From Sphingomonadaceae bacterium (lineage in GTDB: Bacteria; Pseudomonadota; Alphaproteobacteria; Sphingomonadales; Sphingomonadaceae): a DNA stretch of 16,852 bases. Shown piece after piece: positions 8,901 to 14,940 of this stretch (its first letter is position 1; each line of letters opens with the position of its first letter). Position numbers and translations under genes: made by a program. Under the pieces are notes generated by a model. That model ran no database searches. It was not told the DNA's origin and saw only the letters and a program-made list of their open reading frames with translations. The stretch is from assembly GCA_016742125.1 (NCBI GenBank), contig JACVCM010000071.1:1-16852 (forward strand), written 5' to 3'.

Positions 8901-9392
8901 GGCGGCACTATGGGCGCTTCCTATAATTTCGACGTCGGTTCCCGCTTTTCGCTAAAGCCAATGGTAATAGCCGACTATTATTGGCTGAAGGAAAACAGCT
9001 ACGAAGAAAATGGCGGCGGTGAGGCCATCGACCTCGACGTCGACGGACGCACAAGCAGTGCTGCGACCATTACCACCAGTCTGACCGCAGCCTATCGGTT
9101 CGGGAAAAAGCGCACATCCGGGCGGGGTACGCCGCTGACGATCGAGTTGGAGGCTGGGCGGCGCGGTGTCTTGCTCAGCGATCTGGGCGCGACAACGGCC
9201 GTGTTTCAAAATGAGGATGAAGACGCCGTTCCCTTTACGATCTCCGGCGGCAAGATTAAAAAGAGCAACTTGCTTGAAGCGCGCATCCTGGGCGGTGGAT
9301 TTGATTTTACCTGGCGACTGTCGGGTCGAGCCGAACAATATGACGGCAAGACAAGCTATGGCGGAAGAGCTTCATTCAGCGTCGCCTTCTAA
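5979..9392 (+). CDS. Autotransporter with aspartate-rich (TSP3-like) passenger inserts
   Basis: This is a surface or secreted protein of 1137 residues exported by the type V route. A Sec signal peptide spans residues 1-24 (cleavage after AHA). The passenger is a beta-helix-like series of short Gly/Thr/Ser-rich repeats ('NTGTIS', 'NTGGIF', 'NSGAIS') to about residue 760. Its C-terminal ~290 residues form a beta-barrel translocator ending in RASFSVAF with terminal Phe. Two aspartate-dense inserts at 74-109 and 321-353 share DFDNDGI and fit the DxDxDG pattern of calcium-binding thrombospondin type-3 repeats. A smaller acidic patch lies at about 530-555, and nearby GSGNDN and GGLDTV recall RTX-type repeats without their regularity. 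No catalytic triad or adhesin domain is recognised. The start is set by the signal peptide. Two hairpins follow the stop. Function, probably adhesion or surface structure, is inferred only from type. Confidence 0.87.
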   Translation: MPRHFHSISIAALALAMAHNAAHAQTTVNTESSTALRTSTNGDIVIGVGGELEVADGNVITVDSNNSVIIRRTDDDEDDDDDFDNDGINDNVDDDDDNDGDLDRDDDNDFTVSNGIIRSESGQSNISGIAVTPGRTFSITNDGGISVLEDFEADDDDRNGIVDGPIASASGRYGIYVGGPATANGTINNTGGIFVEGLSSGGIVVDAPLNGSIRNTGTISVIGDGGVGIRTQSVTGDVTVLGSINVVGEGSVGASFEGPIGGTLLLQGGITQGTGFTTDDGLSLSLSRRDLRVGAPAVVVSGSVAGGILVGSTPVTDNPLIDDDDEEDDEDFDNDGIDNDDDDDDDNDGIDDVDEGVGSISSVGNGPAMQIGGAQAMTVGTVAARLGGTSGGYSLVVDGSISSNARYSGTDSIALVIGTANGGAVNMPGGIEVTGTISTTALDGEATALLIRQQNNVPRIYNSGAISASITSEGEGSAIAIRDLSGTLTSIENTGTISATGVSEGAIQAINLSANTSGVTISQFLNAADLETREEIEEDANEDNGPDDEYIEDTTVYASITGNIVTGSGNDNLLVSHGIIRGNSFLNGGLDTVRLSEDSQYDGDIDFGTGDGLLALSNEAIFAGNVEARNQAVSITLADDARYFGSITGGSQTDVVVNGGRFGTGEVSTTQFRSLTVRSGGALDVYIDGEEGTSSKIIVDTATFETGSEISATVTSLENVEGSYNILTAATVNGRAAFDEATTGLPFIYNGTISYVANDVFLNIRRKTATELGLNKTASQGYDAIITAIVEAEDETLTQSILDIDNAERLQEEINELLPDHAGGVFDTVTRNSRLAGRHLTDDAGIFDPDTGTVAAWLEPIYWKSQKKQSDTSGYENQGQGVTFGMEWAMPAGHLGLSYSYLSGKLQNGESDGRLKSTQHEVGGFYRITGKNFYGFAKISAAAVSIDSTRIYEGTIDDDEFTRTTESDWSGVLLGGTMGASYNFDVGSRFSLKPMVIADYYWLKENSYEENGGGEAIDLDVDGRTSSAATITTSLTAAYRFGKKRTSGRGTPLTIELEAGRRGVLLSDLGATTAVFQNEDEDAVPFTISGGKIKKSNLLEARILGGGFDFTWRLSGRAEQYDGKTSYGGRASFSVAF
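6198..6305 (+). repeat. Asp-rich TSP3-like insert, copy 1 (in autotransporter)
   Basis: This GAY-codon-rich stretch encodes residues 74-109 of the autotransporter, in which roughly two thirds of residues are Asp. Regularly placed DNDG and DxDxD elements match the calcium-binding loop pattern of thrombospondin type-3 repeats, without the cysteines of the animal versions. Such repeats are known from bacterial surface proteins as rigid calcium-dependent linkers. Confidence 0.7.
6939..7037 (+). repeat. Asp-rich TSP3-like insert, copy 2 (in autotransporter)
   Basis: This encodes residues 321-353 of the autotransporter and is the second aspartate-dense insert. It shares DFDNDGI and DDDNDG with copy 1, and the underlying DNA is also similar (TTCGACAATGAYGGCATC in both). 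This suggests internal duplication, with divergence mainly by synonymous and Asp/Glu/Asn changes. It interrupts the beta-helix-like repeats about 210 residues after copy 1. Confidence 0.7.
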
Positions 9393-9454
9393 TCCTCGCC
9401 ACTGCGAGGATATCGGGGAGGGAATGGGTAATCCCGCGGCCCTTCCTCCCCGAT
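9392..9454 (+). terminator. Two stacked hairpins after the autotransporter gene
   Basis: Immediately after the stop codon, ATCCTCG (9392-9398) pairs with CGAGGAT (9405-9411) around a 6-base loop. The next base begins a second, longer hairpin: ATCGGGGAGG (9412-9421) pairs perfectly with CCTCCCCGAT (9445-9454), with an internal GGG-TAAT-CCC mini-hairpin. No T-run follows, so it is either a Rho-assisted terminator or an mRNA-stabilising structure that lowers expression of the downstream MipA gene. The pairing is certain from sequence; the role is inferred. Confidence 0.55.
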
Positions 9455-9554
9455 GACCGGCAGCAGCGATCGTATCTAGAATTACGCTGTTTGAACGTGA
9501 CCGACCAGACATAAGCGAGCCACATCTCCATGCCAGACCGGCTTTGGGGGCGAT

Positions 9555-9568
9555 GGAGAAATATTATG
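9555..9568 (+). promoter_or_regulatory. Ribosome binding site and start of the MipA-family gene
   Basis: GGAG at 9555-9558 lies seven bases before the ATG at 9566. The in-frame ATG at 9530 has no Shine-Dalgarno sequence and would put twelve extra residues, including three arginines, before the signal peptide. This decides the start at 9566. Confidence 0.7.
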
Positions 9569-10456
9569 CCCACATATCCCAAAGCCTATGATTTTCTAAT
9601 TGCAACAGTTTCGCTTTTTACGCTGTCCTTCTCGCTGCCAGCATTAGCTGGGCAGCCCGAGGACGAAGCCGTCCAGACCGTGTTCGAAGCTGAAATGGCC
9701 GATGATGATCCCAACCAGTTGATGATTGGTCTCGGCGTCGGCATTGGACCGACCTATGATGGCTCGGACAATTATCGCCTGATCCCAGGCGGTATCGTGC
9801 AAGGCAGGCTGAGCGGCTTCGATTTCGCCTTCCGTGGCCCCAGTCTCGCCATCGATCTGATCCGCGACGGACGCGATGGCGGGGTGAACATTATCGCAGG
9901 TCCCGTCATCCAGGGTAGGTTTGAGCGTACCGGCGGCATCGAAGATGACCGTGTCGCGTTGCTGGGTGAAAAGGATGCCGCGCTGGAGCTAGGCGGCGAA
10001 ATCGGTTTTGCCATCCCCGGCGCGTTTGGTGCTCCCGGTATCCTGCGTATGACATTGACCGGCGTCCATGACGTGACCGATGTCCACGACAGTTTCCTCT
10101 TGTCGCCACGGATCGGCTACATGACACCGGTCGCGTCCGGCACGCTGGCGATGCTCGGCGTTTTGACAACCTATGTCGGCGAAGGCTATGGCAAAACCTA
10201 TTTCGATGTTCCCGCAATCGTCTTGCCCGACCCGACGCTATCGGCTTACACCTTGCAGGATGGCGGCTTCAAGGATGTCGGTGCAAACCTGATGCTCATC
10301 CGGCAGCTGGGCGATGAACCCGGCAAAGTCTGGAGCCTGTTTGCGCTGGGCGGATATACGCGCCTGCTCGGCAAATATGCAGATTCGCCCATCGTTGCCG
10401 ATGCCGGTGACAGGGACAGTGCATTTGGCGTGGTCGGTATTGCATTCCGTTTTTAA
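9566..10456 (+). CDS. MipA/OmpV-family outer-membrane protein
   Basis: This protein of 296 residues belongs to the MipA/OmpV family of outer-membrane beta-barrels. In E. coli, MipA is a scaffold that binds the murein hydrolase MltA and synthase PBP1B; other members act as porins or antigens. The signal peptide covers about residues 1-20 (LFTLSFSLPALA then GQ). The family signature appears as LMIGLGVGIGPTYDGSDNYRLIPGG and the repeated alternating hydrophobic strands, ending in VVGIAFRF with terminal Phe. The length is slightly above the usual 250-280. MipA-family genes are often found beside two-component systems, which fits the kinase/regulator pair upstream. It follows the autotransporter by 173 bases on the same strand and may be read through the hairpins. 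The exact role here is unknown. Confidence 0.85.
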   Translation: MPTYPKAYDFLIATVSLFTLSFSLPALAGQPEDEAVQTVFEAEMADDDPNQLMIGLGVGIGPTYDGSDNYRLIPGGIVQGRLSGFDFAFRGPSLAIDLIRDGRDGGVNIIAGPVIQGRFERTGGIEDDRVALLGEKDAALELGGEIGFAIPGAFGAPGILRMTLTGVHDVTDVHDSFLLSPRIGYMTPVASGTLAMLGVLTTYVGEGYGKTYFDVPAIVLPDPTLSAYTLQDGGFKDVGANLMLIRQLGDEPGKVWSLFALGGYTRLLGKYADSPIVADAGDRDSAFGVVGIAFRF

Positions 10457-10457
10457 C

Positions 10458-10531
10458 AAAAAAGCGCATCGGGGATTTTTGGAGTGTGGTGCTCCGCCCC
10501 CCTTGGAGTGGCCCCATTGCCCCCGATGCGC
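10458..10531 (-). terminator. Intrinsic terminator of the TonB-dependent receptor gene
   Basis: GCGCATCGGGG (10464-10474) and CCCCGATGCGC (10521-10531) are perfect 11-base inverted repeats lying between two convergent genes. Read on the minus strand, the hairpin is followed directly by six T (the A-run at 10458-10463), the layout of a Rho-independent terminator for the receptor. The loop is long (46 bases) and holds smaller GGAG/CTCC pairings, so the folded form may be branched. On the plus strand there is no T-run, so it would serve the MipA gene poorly. Confidence 0.65.
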
Positions 10532-10560
10532 ACCAGTCTACGCTTTCTAGGAAGGAGACC

Positions 10561-13458
10561 CTAGAATTTGAACCCTGCGGCCAATCCATAGCGGCGGGGT
10601 TCGAGCGTAAAAACATTGGTAAAAAGACCAGACGACTGGTCGGTAATATATTTGCCGGTAATGGCATCGCTGTCGAACAGGTTCTGGACAAAGCCCCGGA
10701 CATACCAGCGATCATCGCTTGCATTCATCTGTAACTGGGCGTTGACCTGAGCATAGCCTTTGATCCGGTCATTCAGCGTGTTGAAGATCGTCGCATAGCT
10801 CTCACCTGTATAGGTAAGGTCAACGCGCGGCACCAAAGTCATCCCGTTTCCGAACGCAGCGGTATACTGCGCGCCCGCTGAAAATTTGAAATTCGGCGAT
10901 TGCGGCAAGCTATTGTCCAGCACGCTGACCGGCAGGCCGTCCTGGGTAACCGTGAAATTCGCGCCTGCATTGGCCCTTAACACGCCGCAAATGCTATAGG
11001 CGCCGGTTGCGGAAATACCGCTATTGGCGGCAAAAGCCGTTGGTGCACGCAAGCCGAGACCTGTATTGACCGCAGTCACAAATCCTTGCGCCGCCGCGGC
11101 GCTCCCTGCGTTGCTGGTCACGGCACAGTTGGAGCCGTTCGAGATGTCCTTGATGATAATCGCATCGGCACGGCCCGCGGATGGATCGCGTGTATCGGTG
11201 AACTGTGTGGTGCTGGTAATTTTGGTCTTCAAATAGCTGAAGTTGAGATTGATCAGCACCCTTGAATCCGGACGGATTAGCGCCTCTGCCTCCGCCCCGT
11301 AGATGTTCGCGTCGATATTGTCGTTGACCGATGTGCGCTGGACGATCCGGCTGAGCTGCAAATCCTTATAATTGTAATAGAAGCCGGTGAGATTGAGGCT
11401 AAACTTGCCATCTGCCGTTGTATTTTTCGAACCAATCTCAAAGGCGTCGACAAATTCCGGTTTGAATGTTTCTGGAACCCCACTTCCGAGCGATAAGGGC
11501 GGATTGATGCCACCCGATTTATACCCCCGCGAAAAGGAAGCATAAAGCAGGCTGTCGTCGCCGAGCTTGTAATCGACAACCGCGCGACCGGTCACTTCCT
11601 TGAAGCTGGTCTGCCGCTCCTGATATGCTTGGTTGCCAGTGGTCCCGGGATCAAAATCGAAATTGTCGAGCGTCGCCGTCGCATCGGTGGCCGAGTAAGG
11701 CACAAGGATAGCGGTTTGATTGGCGTCACTGTAGAGCGTGGTCCGCGCTCTCGAATTTTTCTTGTCGTGATTGTAGCGCAATCCAACGGTCAGTTTGAGC
11801 TTGTCGCTGGCTTGGAAATAGCTTTCGCCGAATATGCCGGTCGATTTGAGCGTGTAATAATCGCTGTTGTTCCGATAGTAAGGCGTGGCCCGGTAGGATG
11901 GTGTCGCGGCGGCTCCGATCGTGGCGGCTGAGCCCAATATCCCGCTGATATAATCGAGGCTGAACGAATTCACATAATAGTCGGTCTGCGGCGTTTTCGC
12001 ATCGACATGAATCGCGCCGATCAGGAAATTCAAAGGCCCATCGAGATCAGTCGAAACTATGCCTTCAACCGACCAGTCGCGGCTGCGCGACACCGAACGG
12101 TCGAAATCCTGGGGCGTTGCCGAGCAATAACGATAACCGCCATAGGCGCCGGTACCGGTCTCCTCTGGCAGCGACGTGCACAGATCACCGCTTGCTCCAT
12201 TCGGCGCCAGCGCATTTGATATTGGCCGGAAATAAGCAGATGTCGCAGGATTGTCGGCGAGCGCAGACAGCGTATTGAGCGCAGCGGTAAAGCCTGACCG
12301 ATCCTGCACAGCGTTGTTATAGTCCTGCGAAGAATCGACTCTTGCTTCGTGATAGAAGCCCGTCAGCTGCGCTTTTAACTTGCCAAAATCATGCTCAATG
12401 CGCGCCTGATATTGCTGCTCGTCGGCAAAATAGGTCGGCGCGTAATCGGTATTGATTGTTCTAAGATCAGCGGGATTGACCGATGAGGCATAAACATCGG
12501 GACCATAAAGACTGCCAAGTCCTAGCGTTGGGGCAATCGCGTTGACGCCACTGATTGCAAGCAACTGGCTCGAGCCCAATACGCCTGCCAATGTCGCGTT
12601 GCCGTTCGTGGTGCTATAGTCGAGGCCACCCGGCGTGCAGCCCAATATCCCGGTCGGATCGCGCTGGCACAGCTGCTTCTGGCTGCGGGTGCGATTATCC
12701 TTTTCGCGGAAATAATAACCCATCAGGTCGACAGTGGTGTCAGGCGTCGGTTCCCAGCGCAGCGACCCGCGCACGGCATACATATCACGACCATCAACGC
12801 GGCTGTTGTCGTAAATATTCTTGGTGTAGCCATCACGCTTAAGGTAAAATCCGGCCACGCGCACTGCCAATGTGTCGCTGAGTGGCGCGTTGATCATAGC
12901 CTTCAACTTGATCGCGTCATAATTGCCATATTCGGCATCGACGGCGCCGCCAAAATCGCTGAAATCAGGCTTTGCTGTGACAAAGTTGACGACGCCCGAC
13001 GTGGCGTTGCGGCCAAAGAGCGTGCCTTGCGGTCCGCGCAGCACCTCGATGCGGTCGAGATCGAAATATTCGGTTTCAAAAAGCCGTGTCGCCAGTAGCG
13101 GCGTGCCGTTGGCATGGATACCGGTCGCAGAGTCGCAGGTCGTCCCGACACATAGGTCGCCAATGCCACGGATTGTAAAACTGGATCCTGTAAAATTGCC
13201 TTTGGTGAATGTCACATTGGGAAGGGTGAGTTGGAGGTCGCTAGCATTCTCGATCTGCTGGCGCTCCAATGCCTCGGATGAAAATGCCGACACCGCGATA
13301 GGTACGTCCTGAAGGCTCTGGCTGACCCGCTGGGCGGTTACGATGATTTCATCTGTATCGCCATCATCTGTATTTTCCGAGGCCTGTTGCTGCGCGAACG
13401 CAGGACAAGACAGCATCGTGGCGACGGCAGCAACGCCGACAAGAAAACGACTTTTCAT
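10561..13458 (-). CDS. TonB-dependent outer-membrane receptor
   Basis: This is an energised outer-membrane uptake receptor of 965 residues. It has a signal peptide (1-22, ending AFA), a TonB box-like DEIIVTAQR at 37-45, a plug domain at about 46-165 with the conserved IRGIG and EVLRGPQGTLFGRNATSGVVNFVT motifs, and a 22-strand barrel to the C-terminal RRYGLAAGFKF with terminal Phe. It matches the sphingomonad class of large receptors used for carbohydrates, aromatics or other carbon sources as well as iron; the ligand cannot be named. The mature chain has eight cysteines in four close pairs (103/108, 264/274, 427/445, 778/824), probably disulfides in the plug and outer loops. The start has a strong AGGAGAGG site. 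The gene follows a TonB-like gene on the same strand, across a 438-base leader with a repeated element. Confidence 0.93.
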   Translation of the reverse strand: MKSRFLVGVAAVATMLSCPAFAQQQASENTDDGDTDEIIVTAQRVSQSLQDVPIAVSAFSSEALERQQIENASDLQLTLPNVTFTKGNFTGSSFTIRGIGDLCVGTTCDSATGIHANGTPLLATRLFETEYFDLDRIEVLRGPQGTLFGRNATSGVVNFVTAKPDFSDFGGAVDAEYGNYDAIKLKAMINAPLSDTLAVRVAGFYLKRDGYTKNIYDNSRVDGRDMYAVRGSLRWEPTPDTTVDLMGYYFREKDNRTRSQKQLCQRDPTGILGCTPGGLDYSTTNGNATLAGVLGSSQLLAISGVNAIAPTLGLGSLYGPDVYASSVNPADLRTINTDYAPTYFADEQQYQARIEHDFGKLKAQLTGFYHEARVDSSQDYNNAVQDRSGFTAALNTLSALADNPATSAYFRPISNALAPNGASGDLCTSLPEETGTGAYGGYRYCSATPQDFDRSVSRSRDWSVEGIVSTDLDGPLNFLIGAIHVDAKTPQTDYYVNSFSLDYISGILGSAATIGAAATPSYRATPYYRNNSDYYTLKSTGIFGESYFQASDKLKLTVGLRYNHDKKNSRARTTLYSDANQTAILVPYSATDATATLDNFDFDPGTTGNQAYQERQTSFKEVTGRAVVDYKLGDDSLLYASFSRGYKSGGINPPLSLGSGVPETFKPEFVDAFEIGSKNTTADGKFSLNLTGFYYNYKDLQLSRIVQRTSVNDNIDANIYGAEAEALIRPDSRVLINLNFSYLKTKITSTTQFTDTRDPSAGRADAIIIKDISNGSNCAVTSNAGSAAAAQGFVTAVNTGLGLRAPTAFAANSGISATGAYSICGVLRANAGANFTVTQDGLPVSVLDNSLPQSPNFKFSAGAQYTAAFGNGMTLVPRVDLTYTGESYATIFNTLNDRIKGYAQVNAQLQMNASDDRWYVRGFVQNLFDSDAITGKYITDQSSGLFTNVFTLEPRRYGLAAGFKF

Positions 13459-13511
13459 GAAAACCTCTCCTTGCCCCTAAGAACTCCTGTCGCTTCGACA
13501 TGGTATGATTC

Positions 13512-13656
13512 GGTTGGGCCAGATGGCGTTCAAGCTGCCGCGCAGCATGGCTGCGGGTGAGGAGGCAACTCTTTCAATCTGGCCCGCAGGGATCGTGCGC
13601 TGCAATTTTCCTCCGATTATTTCGGTGAAGGCAAAAACCAGACACTGTGTGTCAGC
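13512..13656 (-). repeat. Receptor leader repeat, copy A
   Basis: This is the proximal of two diverged tandem copies of a ~145-base element in the leader of the receptor gene. It shares with copy B the blocks GGTTGGGCCAGATGG (13512-13526), ATCTGGCCC (13577-13585), GATTATTTCGG (13615-13625) and a palindrome ending TGTGTCAGC (to 13656), in the same order and with spacing within two bases. GGGCCAGAT (13516-13524) pairs perfectly with ATCTGGCCC across 52 bases, and inside it GCAGC-ATG-GCTGC forms a small hairpin. The start of the receptor is 53 bases further along. No protein is encoded. Confidence 0.7.
13639..13655. promoter_or_regulatory. Operator-like palindrome in copy A
   Basis: The 17-base site has half-sites CAGACAC and GTGTCAG around a 3-base centre, perfect over the inner GACAC/GTGTC. 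With the copy B site it gives the consensus CNGRCACNNNGTGTCAG, the size and symmetry of a dimeric repressor or activator site. The regulator is not identifiable from sequence. Confidence 0.45.
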
Positions 13657-13728
13657 TTACTGCTCTCATTGACCCAGCACGACCAGATCTACCCTCCCCG
13701 CGTCCAATCCTGTGGCTGGATTCATTTT

Positions 13729-13872
13729 GGTTGGGCCAGATGGACCTCGCAGGGACGTTTGCGACAACGTAAGAACAAGGTTTTTGAACCCATCTGACCC
13801 ATCGTGGACGATGCCTGCCGTTTTTGTCCTGATTATTTCGGACATGGCAAAATGCTGGCACCATGTGTCAGC
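13729..13872 (-). repeat. Receptor leader repeat, copy B
   Basis: This is the distal copy of the tandem element, 217 bases upstream of copy A in the receptor's reading direction. The blocks are GGTTGGGCCAGATGG (13729-13743), ATCTGACCC (13792-13800), GATTATTTCGG (13831-13841) and a palindrome ending TGTGTCAGC (13872). GGGCCAGATGG (13733-13743) pairs with CCATCTGACCC (13790-13800). The single mismatch becomes a G-U pair only if the minus strand is transcribed, the receptor's direction. Sequence between the blocks is diverged from copy A. The element begins 25 bases after the TonB-like gene's stop. Confidence 0.7.
13855..13871. promoter_or_regulatory. Operator-like palindrome in copy B
   Basis: Half-sites CTGGCAC and GTGTCAG flank the centre CAT, with one mismatch between the arms. 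It is placed equivalently to the copy A palindrome, and both are followed on the minus strand by a TTTTGCC run and then the CCGAAATAATC box. Conservation of the symmetrical positions in both copies supports protein binding. Confidence 0.45.
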
Positions 13873-13896
13873 AACGCCCACAGTTGCGGGCAATGG

Positions 13897-14667
13897 TCAT
13901 TCAGGGGCCAGGTCTGGCTCCAATGCCTTTGCCCTGAAGTCAAATCTTATGCGCACCCAAACACCCAGTTGCGGCTTGTCGTTTATGCGGGGCGGGCGCA
14001 CCAGAAATTGCCACGCAGCACGGCGCAGCGCATGCGCGAGACCTGTGCCTCGCGGCATTTCGCCAAGCACCTGGCAATTTCCCACGCGATAATTTTCGAT
14101 CATCTGGCAGGCGATCTGGGCCGATGCACCGGGCGGGATGCGCTTCACGGCGGCAAGATAGGGCGCAAGTTCGCTATCAAATGGCTCACGGTACCATGCA
14201 ACCGGATACAATGTCGCACCACCTGGTCCGCCGCCTGGGCCCATCATTCCTTTGCCGCTTTGCCCCTTATCAACCCCAACGCCAGTCCCGGAGCCCGCAA
14301 CCGGAAATTTGGAAATATCCATGGCCTCGAATTCTGAATTGCTGATCTTGATGTAATCCACCGGCTGCTGAAGGGGATTGGCCGTTGGAACGATTGGCTT
14401 TGGCGTTGTCACTGGTCTTTGACGGACAGCCAATTTATCAACCGACTTTGCTGCGCTCGATGATTTGTCGGCGCGGTAAGACTTCGATTGAGACCCTAGG
14501 TCAAATGTGGCCATCCCACGCTGGGAAGGTCGGGTGTCAGATGTGCGGACGCTCAGGCTTAGGAGCACCAGCATTAACAGCACCTCAAGCGCCAAAGCAA
14601 TTGTAACGCCCACCACTCGTCGCCTGAATGCCCGGCGGTCCCAGTCATTTTGGTCTGCATATGCCAT
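13897..14667 (-). CDS. TonB-like inner-membrane energy transducer
   Basis: This protein of 256 residues has one N-terminal membrane helix (about 19-40) after a short basic cytoplasmic segment (RRAFRRR). A periplasmic linker with Lys/Pro-containing VTTPKPIVPTANPLQQP at 86-102 follows, then a glycine-rich stretch (124-151), then a C-terminal module of about 85 residues starting at LYPVAWYREP. That module ends with AWQFLVRPPR and a final strand GVWVRIRFDF, which resembles the TonB C-terminal domain (ALRRAxxFRxxPxR then VRIRF). TonB couples proton motive force to outer-membrane receptors, and the adjacent receptor gene on the same strand fits. The glycine-rich rather than proline-rich spacer is unusual, and Cys187 and Cys198 could pair. 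No strong ribosome site precedes the ATG. It may be annotated elsewhere simply as hypothetical. Confidence 0.65.
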   Translation of the reverse strand: MAYADQNDWDRRAFRRRVVGVTIALALEVLLMLVLLSLSVRTSDTRPSQRGMATFDLGSQSKSYRADKSSSAAKSVDKLAVRQRPVTTPKPIVPTANPLQQPVDYIKISNSEFEAMDISKFPVAGSGTGVGVDKGQSGKGMMGPGGGPGGATLYPVAWYREPFDSELAPYLAAVKRIPPGASAQIACQMIENYRVGNCQVLGEMPRGTGLAHALRRAAWQFLVRPPRINDKPQLGVWVRIRFDFRAKALEPDLAPE

Positions 14668-14940
14668 TGGTCAGGGCGTCGCGCTTAAAGGGCTAACGCA
14701 TCGGGATTATGTCAGGCCTGTGTCCGTTTCGGCATAATTCCTGAGTAGCCACCATGACCCCGAACCACGCGGAGATACAAAAAGAAAATGAGTGCGTGTG
14801 ATTTGCCAGCCGAGCTTCCGCACTTTTTTCACGTGCGTCCGACAGGCAGTTGTTTAACTCCTTGGTAGCCGCAATAAAGAATAGAGGACGCAGTCAATGG
14901 CAAAAAGTTGATTGGCACTGCAGGCCATATTATTTCATTG
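14668..14940. other. Intergenic region between the TonB-like gene and the mobile block
   Basis: These 273 bases have lower GC than the block to the right and should contain the promoter of the TonB-like gene (minus strand). An inverted repeat ATTATG (14706-14711) with CATAAT (14733-14738) could overlap it. I see no convincing gene, transfer RNA or insertion-sequence end. The composition change near 14940 is a candidate boundary between the receptor locus and imported DNA. Confidence 0.4.

Noticed and set aside
13512..13872. CRISPR-like or transposon-end reading of the tandem repeats
   Set aside because: There are only two long diverged copies without regular short repeats, and no terminal inverted repeats, target duplication or transposase nearby. 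The shared blocks are internal and evenly spaced.
13804..14337. 177-codon plus-strand frame
   Set aside because: It runs antisense to the TonB-like gene, whose membrane helix and C-terminal module are convincing.
14668..14940. Possible transfer RNA or attachment site at the locus boundary
   Set aside because: No cloverleaf, anticodon stem or CCA-type end could be found on either strand by eye.
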